Origin: Oscillospiraceae bacterium
Lineage (GTDB): Bacteria > Bacillota > Clostridia > Oscillospirales > Oscillospiraceae
Length of the DNA stretch: 42,460 nucleotides
Reading direction: 5' to 3'
Assembly (NCBI GenBank): GCA_017861365.1
Contig: JAGFXR010000013.1
Location: 1-42,460 of the forward strand
Shown here: positions 36,691 through 42,460 of the stretch, one piece after another
Position numbering within the stretch: position 1 is the first letter of the stretch
How the letters are laid out: the number at the start of each line of letters is the position of its first letter
Translations under genes and position numbers: made by a program
The notes under the pieces: generated by a model
What the model saw: the letters and a program-made list of their open reading frames with translations, nothing else
Databases searched by the model: none
Told to the model about the DNA's origin: nothing

Positions 36691-36827
36691 TATTATACGC
36701 AAAAAATTTGCCTCCGCTGTCCTCGCCGAGCCATGGACAGCGGCCTTTTGATGAAATGATCAAGTGTCAGCGAGCTGAGGTGATGTAATTTGTTTAAGAT
36801 GCATCCGAGGAGACATTGCCATATGCG

Positions 36828-36856
36828 TTGACGCAGCATGTTAAATGCAGTATAAT
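36828..36856 (+). promoter_or_regulatory. promoter of the padR-exporter operon
   Basis: TTGACG (36828-36833), 17 bases and TATAAT (36851-36856). The start should be near 36863, inside the palindromic operator. Confidence 0.85.
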
Positions 36857-36867
36857 GTAACTTACAT
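36855..36867 (+). promoter_or_regulatory. palindromic operator, probably for the PadR regulator
   Basis: ATGTAACTTACAT is a perfect 13-bp palindrome that overlaps the end of the -10 box. PadR-family repressors commonly bind ATGT-Nx-ACAT sites at their own promoters. Binding would block transcription start. Confidence 0.7.
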
Positions 36868-36912
36868 GATACTGTGCATCATATATCTTTGAAAATAGGA
36901 GCGGTTGATGTT

Positions 36913-37299
36913 ATGACCTTTCAGAATTACGGAAGATTTTTGCCTGCCTTTATCCTGTTGTTCCTATGGAAAAAACCGGCCTATGGCTCCGAATTGGTTC
37001 ATGATATGAAGGAATCGATTCCCCACGACCGTTCAGACGCCCCCGCCGTGTACCGTACGCTAAATGATCTGGAAAAAAAGGAGGCGGTCACCTCCCGATG
37101 GGACACCTCTGAAAAGGGGGCTCCCAAAAAAATTTACAGCATCACAGATAAGGGGGTTAAGCTGCTGGGAGAGTACCAGCTCGGTGTAGAGCAAAAAAAA
37201 AGAAACATGGAATTTTTTTTATCGCAATATGAGACATTAATGGAACGAGAACAAGAGGCCGAAGAGTCAAAACCATCAAAAAAGGAACACATAAAATGA
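36913..37299 (+). CDS. PadR-family transcriptional regulator
   Basis: The 128-residue protein has an N-terminal winged helix (YGSELVHDMKESIP, APAVYRTLNDLEKKEAV, and the wing with SRWDTSEKGAPKKIYSITDKG at about 60-80) and a C-terminal helix rich in Glu/Lys for dimer contact. PadR proteins of this kind sense small molecules and repress an adjacent exporter. Here the regulator's stop overlaps the start of the exporter gene (ATGA), so they are translated together. The ATG at 36913 has a GGAG 11 bases upstream. The likely operator lies at 36855-36867. Confidence 0.9.
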   Translation: MTFQNYGRFLPAFILLFLWKKPAYGSELVHDMKESIPHDRSDAPAVYRTLNDLEKKEAVTSRWDTSEKGAPKKIYSITDKGVKLLGEYQLGVEQKKRNMEFFLSQYETLMEREQEAEESKPSKKEHIK

Positions 37300-38720
37300 A
37301 TCAGACTAAAAATAAATGGATTGTATTGTTAACCTGTGTGCTGTTTACGTTTATGGCCACCTTGGACGGAACGATTGTCAATGTCGCTCTGCCTACCATG
37401 GCAAAAAGCTTAAGTATTTCTTCCTCCAAGATACAGCTTGTGGTAACAAGCTATCTGATCACCATATCCGCGCTGATTATGCTGTTCGGGAGCCTGGGCG
37501 ACATCATGGGCAAGATCAGAGTCTTCAAGTTCGGCACGGCGTTGTTTATCGTCAGCTCTCTGCTTTGCGGAATTGCAACCTCGTTCCCCATGCTGATTGT
37601 TTTCCGGGTTTTGCAGGCGATTGGAGCCGCAGGTGCGATGGCGGTGAATCAGGGCATTATTGCCGAGACCTTTCCCGGCGGCGAGAGAGGACGGGCGCTG
37701 GGCATTTTAGGCACCTTTGTGGCGCTGGGCTCACTGGCAGGTCCTCCCTTGGGCGGTTTTTTGATTGACCTTCTAAGCTGGCATTATATCTTCCTCATCA
37801 ATATTCCGGTGGGTGTGATCGCTATGGTTTTGGCCTTGAGAAACCTGCCAAAAGAGGATAACACCATCAAAGGCAAATCAATCGATCTGCTGGGCGCTGC
37901 ATTGCTGATCGGGGGGATTGTCAGCTTTTTTGCCGCGCTGGAGCAGATGGAAAGCGCGCAGGTGGAGCTCTATGGCATTCTTCTGCCGCTGTCCATTTCC
38001 ATTGTGATTTTCGTGGCCTTTGTATACCGGGAAAAGAAAGCGGCCAGCCCGCTGCTGCATCTGGAGCTGTTTCGGAATAAAATCTTCACCATTCAGATTA
38101 TAAGCGGCATGATCTCCTTTGCGGTTATGTACTGCTCCAACATCATTCTACCCTTTTATTTACAGGATGCCAAAGGATATTCGGCGTCGCTGTCCGGCAT
38201 GATTCTGATGACCGCGCCTCTGCTGCTGCTGTTTATCTCGCCGCTGAGCGGAGCGCTGTCCGACAAGATCGGACCTGGAATGTTAACGTCGCTGGGGCTT
38301 CTCATTGTCAGCATCTCCCTGCTGCTTATGACGACCTTCACGGAATATACCTCTATGCTCATCATCATCCTGTTTATCGCCATCATGTCCGTTGGAACGG
38401 GCCTGTTTCAGTCCCCCAATACGGCGCTGGTCATGGCGTCCGTGGATAAGGGGCAGCTTGGCATCGCGGGTAGCATCAATGCACTGGCCCGGAATGTCGG
38501 AATGGTATTGGGTATTTCCCTGTCCACCACGATTCTCTACAACCGGATGAGCGCGAAAGCCGGATACCAGGTCACCGACTACATTGCAGGCCAGGAAGAA
38601 ATATTTAATTATGGTATGCGCTGTGTGTATATCGCGGCGGCCATACTCTGCATTGTAGCGCTGATTCTCTCAACCATCAATTTCAGAAAAATGAAGAAGC
38701 TTCAGCAGAGCAAAGCCTGA
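37296..38720 (+). CDS. MFS drug exporter, DHA2 (EmrB/QacA) family
   Basis: This 474-residue protein has 14 predicted helices. Motif D1 (LDGTIVNVALPTMAKSL) in helix 1 carries the acidic residue of proton/drug antiporters. Motif A (GSLGDIMGKIRVFKFG) and motif C (GTFVALGSLAGPPLGGFLID) in helix 5 are typical of proton-driven efflux. Substrate unknown; drug or toxic metabolite likely. It is controlled by the coupled PadR. Confidence 0.92.
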   Translation: MNQTKNKWIVLLTCVLFTFMATLDGTIVNVALPTMAKSLSISSSKIQLVVTSYLITISALIMLFGSLGDIMGKIRVFKFGTALFIVSSLLCGIATSFPMLIVFRVLQAIGAAGAMAVNQGIIAETFPGGERGRALGILGTFVALGSLAGPPLGGFLIDLLSWHYIFLINIPVGVIAMVLALRNLPKEDNTIKGKSIDLLGAALLIGGIVSFFAALEQMESAQVELYGILLPLSISIVIFVAFVYREKKAASPLLHLELFRNKIFTIQIISGMISFAVMYCSNIILPFYLQDAKGYSASLSGMILMTAPLLLLFISPLSGALSDKIGPGMLTSLGLLIVSISLLLMTTFTEYTSMLIIILFIAIMSVGTGLFQSPNTALVMASVDKGQLGIAGSINALARNVGMVLGISLSTTILYNRMSAKAGYQVTDYIAGQEEIFNYGMRCVYIAAAILCIVALILSTINFRKMKKLQQSKA

Positions 38721-38762
38721 CTCCCGCAGCCATCGGGAGAACTAAGGAAGGAAAACCGACGG

Positions 38763-39986
38763 TTACGAACCTTCCTCCGCGTTCTCAGGCGCTGTGGATA
38801 TGGTCGGAGTCTCGTTTCGGAACAGGATGATGCTCAGACACAGGGCGAGGATGAGGCACACGCCGCCGCCCGCGAAAACCGGAGCAAATCCGAATAAATC
38901 CGCCGTCACGCCCCAAAAGAAGCTTCCTGCGCCCATCGCCAGATCCAGTAACAAATAATAGGTTGCGCTGGCGGCTCCCGTTCTGCTGGGGGGAGATTTT
39001 CTGACCGCCAGAGAATTGAGGGCCGGAAGGACACAGGCGGCGGAAATTCCATAAAGCCCGCCGCAAAGGAAGAACAGCATCCCGCCGGGGGCAAACGCCA
39101 GCAGTGTAAACCCGACGGCGCCCACCAGCATTCCGGGTACAAGCACGCTGAAGGGGCCGTACTGATCAAATAGTTTCCCGGTAAACAGGCGGAATGCAAT
39201 CATGGTAACCGCGGCAATGGTGAAAAACAGCCCCGCGTTGGAAATGGAACGCTCCGTCGCGTAGAGGGAAAGAAACGTAATGATGGCCGAATAGGCAAAT
39301 TGAGCAAAAAACTGCACTGCGGCGGCGGGCAGAGCGGACATCTCAAACAGAGATAGTATGCCTGCGGAATGCTCCGCGGACGGCGCGCTGCTTCGATCCG
39401 CCCCGTAGCGGGGGTTGCGCTCATATCTGCAGGCGGCGGAAAGAATAGCCGCAGTAAAAATGACAAGGCTGACGGACAAAAACAGGCGGTTGTAGCTTCC
39501 CGTCGCGATCAGCATGAGTCCCAGAGACGGGCCCACCGCCCCCGCCAGCGCGTTGCCCAGACCGAAATAACCGATGCCCTCCCCCAGCCTGCTCTTCGGA
39601 AGCACATCGGTTGCCGCGGCCGCAGACGCGGTGCTGACGGCGGCGAACCCAAAGCCCTGCAAAAACCGGAACAGAAGCAGCGCGGGAAGAGCGGGCGTGA
39701 TGCAGAACGCGACGGTTGCAAGACAAAACACAACGCTGCCCGCGATCATGACGAGATACCGGCCCCTCCGGTCGGCCAGATATCCGCTTAACAGCCGGGA
39801 AATAATAGCCGAAATCGAAAACGCCACCGCCAGCAGTCCGCCGAAGGTTGTGCCGGTTCCTAGGCTGGCGGAATAGATCGCCAGCGTGTTGTTGAGCATC
39901 TGCATGGACGTGGCAATAAAAAACGCATCCAGGCAGAGAAGGACAAAATAACCGCTCCAAAGACGCGGCCTGACAGTCTGGTGCAT
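38763..39986 (-). CDS. MFS transporter, 12-helix type
   Basis: This 407-residue membrane protein has two six-helix halves. The start MLNNTLAIYSASLGTGTTFGG, the helix 2-3 loop SGYLADRRGRYLVMIAG (motif A), and helix 5 FGLGNALAGAVGPSLGLMLIA (motif C) fit the general drug/metabolite exporters of the MFS. AAGGAG lies 12 bases before the ATG. The gene is convergent with the DHA2 exporter gene. Its promoter carries an ATGTAAC element like that of padR. No substrate can be named. Confidence 0.9.
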   Translation of the reverse strand: MHQTVRPRLWSGYFVLLCLDAFFIATSMQMLNNTLAIYSASLGTGTTFGGLLAVAFSISAIISRLLSGYLADRRGRYLVMIAGSVVFCLATVAFCITPALPALLLFRFLQGFGFAAVSTASAAAATDVLPKSRLGEGIGYFGLGNALAGAVGPSLGLMLIATGSYNRLFLSVSLVIFTAAILSAACRYERNPRYGADRSSAPSAEHSAGILSLFEMSALPAAAVQFFAQFAYSAIITFLSLYATERSISNAGLFFTIAAVTMIAFRLFTGKLFDQYGPFSVLVPGMLVGAVGFTLLAFAPGGMLFFLCGGLYGISAACVLPALNSLAVRKSPPSRTGAASATYYLLLDLAMGAGSFFWGVTADLFGFAPVFAGGGVCLILALCLSIILFRNETPTISTAPENAEEGS

Positions 39987-40055
39987 AGGGATTGAACGCT
40001 CCTTCTGGTTTCGTTGATGCGAAAATGAAATGAATGATTTGATTACTAATGTTAC

Positions 40056-40084
40056 ATCATATCACCAGGCTGATTTTTTGTCAA
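40056..40084 (-). promoter_or_regulatory. promoter of the 12-helix MFS gene
   Basis: On the minus strand TTGACA (40079-40084), 17 bases and TATGAT (40056-40061). The start lies in an ATGTAAC-ATTA-GTAAT stretch (minus strand, 40042-40057), which overlaps the -10 in the same position as the padR operator does at its own promoter. Confidence 0.85.
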
Positions 40085-40140
40085 TTTTTCCTAACCATAG
40101 CGGCGGTTATCGCAGCGGGCGCAAGTCTGACATATCAATA

Positions 40141-40192
40141 GCTTCCAGGTCAAGAGCCCTTCCCGAATGGGAAGGGCTCTTGACCTGGAAGC
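40141..40192. repeat. 24-bp perfect hairpin after the MurJ-like gene
   Basis: The arms 40141-40164 (GCTTCCAGGTCAAGAGCCCT then TCCC) and 40169-40192 are exact reverse complements around GAAT. It starts six bases after the MurJ-like stop but is not followed by a T-run (GCTATTGATATG on the minus strand). It is a long stem for a terminator. It could be a 3'-end stabiliser or a small mobile repeat. Confidence 0.75.
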
Positions 40193-40197
40193 GTGTT

Positions 40198-41868
40198 TTA
40201 AGAGGATGTTTCTTTCAGATCGGAGCGGAGAAACGGGATTTTTCGCATCAGAGCGATGCACTTATTTCCCATGGGGATTTTTTTCAGATCGCCCACGGTA
40301 ATACCGCCCAGCCTGATCATCATTTTAAAGTAGACGACGGCGCCGAAGGGGATGGTCACCAGCAAAGCAAGGTCGCTGGCCGCCACCGCGTGGAGCGGTG
40401 TCAGCCCCAGCACAAAGTCCAGTGCCGCGAACACCCCGGCACACAGCGCGCCCATGACAAGGGAGGAGATGCCTGGCAGGATGGCGTACCGCCACGCGCC
40501 CTGCCGCTTGCGCAGAATCCGGTCGATGACGTGCTGATTGACCAGGACGGTGATCAGCCAGGAGAGAGCGTTTCCGATCACCGCACCGTAAATGTTGATG
40601 GACGCGATGGGAATCAGTATGTAGTTGCAGGCGATTTTTGCCGCCATACTCAACAGCAGTGCCGCAGGCGCGACAAACGGCCTGTTCAGCGAGATCAGCA
40701 CACCCGATTGAATGGAGTACGCGGAAATGAGCAGTGTCATCCAGATTCCGGAGATCACCACCGGGGCTCCGGCATTCTGCGTGGTAAAAATCAAGGTCAG
40801 GATCGGCTGTGCCAGAAAGGTCAGCCCCATAGCGATGGGCATGACCACAATATAATTGAGCTGATACCCCTCGCGGATTTTATGCCTGAAGTATTTGGAA
40901 TCCCGCCGGGACAGGGCGGCGGACAGCGAGGGGATCATCGACGCCACCAGTGGAGCGGCAAACAGGCAGGGGAGCGTCAGCAGGCGCTGATATTTTGTGG
41001 AATAGATGCCGAAGAGGGCATACGCCTCGTCGGAGGTCAGGTGGTTGCGCATCAGCAGGGGAATACAGGACTTGGTATCGATAATGTCTCCGGCACTGGT
41101 GGCGATGCAGCCGATGATGGCGGGAATGGAAAAGGTCAGCATTCTGCGGAACACATCACTATAAGTCACGCCGGGGCCGTGATAGGTCTGCTTGCTCTGC
41201 TCAACACGCCGCTGCCTGCGGAACACCACAAAGTACATGACGGCGAGAAAGGCCGCCGAGCCCGCCGCCGCCGTCACCGTGGCCGCAGCGGAGCCGATGG
41301 CGGTATAGGTGATGGTATCCTCGCCGACGCTCTGGGCATAGCGGAAAAACAGCACCTCGAACAGCACGGTGCACAGAGAGTTAATAATCTGCTCGATGAT
41401 CTGGGAGATTGCCGTGGGAGTCATGTTCCTCCGGCCCTGGAAGTAGCCGCGCATGGCGCAGGAGAGGGAGGAGAAGAGAAAGGTGGGCGCAATCCCCATG
41501 AACATCAGCTTCGCCTCCGGCATACCGCACCAGTCGGCAAGAAAACCCGACGCAAAAAACATGAAGAGGGTGGAGATAATCCCCATGGTCATCATCATGG
41601 TAAACGCAGTCCGGAAGGTAGTCTGAATTCCCCGGTAATCGCCCAGCTCGTCCCGCTCTGAGACGAATTTGGAGATTACCACCGGCAGGCCGGCGTTGGT
41701 CATGGCGTAGATAAACGCATAAAGCTTAAAGCCTGCGCTGATGACCCCATTCCCGCTGTCGTGAACCAGCAGGGCCTGTATGGGAAGGTACACAAAGGCA
41801 AGTACCTTGCAGATGACGCTTGCCGCGCTTAAGATAGCGAAGCTCTTGCCTGACGACTGCCGCTTCAT
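40198..41868 (-). CDS. MurJ/SpoVB/YtgP-like lipid-linked oligosaccharide flippase
   Basis: This 556-residue membrane protein of about 14 helices starts at the ATG at 41868, six bases after GGGGGAC. The beginning KSFAILSAASVICKVLAFVYLPIQ matches the YtgP/SpoVB branch of the MOP exporters, with SKFVSERDELGDYRG, SCAMRGYFQGRRNMTPTAISQIIEQ and SIQSGVLISLNRP as further family blocks. The likely role is flipping lipid-linked wall precursors (lipid II in MurJ homologues) across the membrane. It shares the superfamily, but little sequence, with the flippase at 32065-33600. The gene upstream (41952) lies 83 bases away. Confidence 0.88.
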   Translation of the reverse strand: MKRQSSGKSFAILSAASVICKVLAFVYLPIQALLVHDSGNGVISAGFKLYAFIYAMTNAGLPVVISKFVSERDELGDYRGIQTTFRTAFTMMMTMGIISTLFMFFASGFLADWCGMPEAKLMFMGIAPTFLFSSLSCAMRGYFQGRRNMTPTAISQIIEQIINSLCTVLFEVLFFRYAQSVGEDTITYTAIGSAAATVTAAAGSAAFLAVMYFVVFRRQRRVEQSKQTYHGPGVTYSDVFRRMLTFSIPAIIGCIATSAGDIIDTKSCIPLLMRNHLTSDEAYALFGIYSTKYQRLLTLPCLFAAPLVASMIPSLSAALSRRDSKYFRHKIREGYQLNYIVVMPIAMGLTFLAQPILTLIFTTQNAGAPVVISGIWMTLLISAYSIQSGVLISLNRPFVAPAALLLSMAAKIACNYILIPIASINIYGAVIGNALSWLITVLVNQHVIDRILRKRQGAWRYAILPGISSLVMGALCAGVFAALDFVLGLTPLHAVAASDLALLVTIPFGAVVYFKMMIRLGGITVGDLKKIPMGNKCIALMRKIPFLRSDLKETSS

Positions 41869-41951
41869 AGCTGTCCCCCGTAAACCAGTATTCCACCCGC
41901 GGGTGCGCGGATATGCAGAATCATCATTATAGTCCTTTTTCGGCCCCATGT

Positions 41952-42460
41952 CTATGGGTCGACCGAATCAAGCCAGTCCAGTACATAGAGAAAACGGAAC
42001 ACAAAGCGGCCCCAAGCGTTCAGTCCCTCTTGGACCTGTTCCGCCGCGTTCCGGGCGGCGGTCAGAAGGGTTTGAACCTCCTCCTGTGTCAGCCGGTGCT
42101 GGCTGAAGGCTGCCTTTTTCGCCAGCCGCTCACACACCTCCGGCAGTGCTACCGGATAACGGCGGGAGAGCGCCTGAAAGTAGTCCCAGAGCGCGACGGC
42201 GTTCCGGTTCGCATCGGAACCGTGGGTTTTTTTGACTCTGGCGCGGAGAATGACCCTGCGTCTGACGGGCAGAACACCCACTGTCAGCAGCGCAGCCGCA
42301 ATCCACAGCGGGAGGAGCCGCGAGGCCGTTTGGGTTGCGGTGGTTTTCCCTTCCCCTTGTGCTTCGTCAGCGGCGGTCGGGGAGGGTTGGGCCTGTGTGG
42401 AACCGGTTTGAGTTTCTGTTTGGGATTCCGCCCCGGCAGCCTGGGTTTGGGCGGAGTCTT
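41952..42460 (-). CDS. C-terminal part of a membrane protein, transglutaminase-like family (runs off the right edge)
   Basis: The reading frame is open from the window edge to a stop at 41952 (169 codons seen). It has a Thr/Gln/Ala/Ser/Pro-rich linker (about the first 50 residues), one hydrophobic helix (LLPLWIAAALLTVGVLPVRRR), then a helical cytoplasmic domain (SDANRNAVALWDYFQALSRRYP, VCERLAKKAAFSQHRLTQEEV). This is the typical end of the transglutaminase-domain membrane proteins of Clostridia, but the catalytic part lies outside the window, so the call is provisional. The next gene downstream is the MurJ-like flippase. Confidence 0.6.
   Translation of the reverse strand, partial: DSAQTQAAGAESQTETQTGSTQAQPSPTAADEAQGEGKTTATQTASRLLPLWIAAALLTVGVLPVRRRVILRARVKKTHGSDANRNAVALWDYFQALSRRYPVALPEVCERLAKKAAFSQHRLTQEEVQTLLTAARNAAEQVQEGLNAWGRFVFRFLYVLDWLDSVDP

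Noticed and set aside
38721-38762. CTCCCG-N7-CGGGAG hairpin between the two convergent exporter genes
   Set aside because: The stem is only six bp and no T-run follows on either strand, so I did not call a terminator.
40030-41661. 543-codon plus-strand frame opposite the MurJ-like gene
   Set aside because: The minus-strand protein has clear family motifs and membrane helices. The plus-strand product is His/Gly/Asp-rich with no family features.

Overview
The window looks like chromosomal DNA of a strictly anaerobic, spore-forming, Gram-positive Clostridia. The style of the genes is closest to the Oscillospiraceae/Ruminococcaceae group, but this is inferred from gene content and no taxonomic marker was computed. 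The clues are a class I hybrid cluster protein, an EFR1-type flavodoxin/ferredoxin, a PerR plus reverse-rubrerythrin pair, a perfect CIRCE element before groES-groEL, RNase Y, a YlbJ/SpoVV sporulation membrane protein, two SpoVB/MurJ-like flippases and two giant S-layer-homology (SLH) proteins. Strong purine-rich ribosome binding sites and TTGACA/TATAAT promoters occur throughout. I saw no tRNA, rRNA or CRISPR array.

Layout. 1-5000: the 5' part of an IS5/IS1182-like transposase runs off the left edge. It is followed by an Isf-like flavoprotein, an exported beta-helix protein, mscL, a GNAT acetyltransferase and a DUF1697 gene. 5000-10200: a redox and efflux block on the minus strand with hcp, an EFR1 ferredoxin, a MATE transporter behind an attenuator-like leader, and an MntR-like regulator. 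10300-16100: housekeeping genes on the minus strand, namely groEL/groES, a THUMP-type rRNA methyltransferase, RNase Y and dCMP deaminase. 16200-24700: one plus-strand zinc-ribbon membrane protein, then a long minus-strand run reading ylbJ, a small Cys protein, a phosphopantetheinyl transferase, an orphan histidine kinase, a YgjP-type metallopeptidase, a beta-carbonic anhydrase, a MORN-like repeat protein with a cysteine tail, and mnmE.

24900-34990: plus strand, with two tandem paralogous SLH/beta-helix surface proteins (839 and 1442 residues), a SpoVB-like flippase and mtnA. 35000-42460: a small unknown gene, perR-reverse rubrerythrin with a Fur/PerR-type box, padR plus a DHA2 drug exporter with a palindromic operator, a second MFS exporter on the opposite strand, a MurJ/SpoVB-like flippase, and the 3' end of a membrane protein running off the right edge.

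The genes of most interest work at the cell surface (SLH proteins, flippases, exporters) or in protection from oxygen and nitrosative stress (hcp, EFR1, PerR, reverse rubrerythrin). The most unusual non-coding signals are four. A GTAAC-N4-GTTAC dyad centred exactly 41.5 bp before the inferred hcp start doubles as the terminator of the preceding gene. The MATE leader can form mutually exclusive hairpins. A perfect 19-bp inverted repeat overlaps a promoter downstream of hcp. Nested hairpins lie before mtnA.
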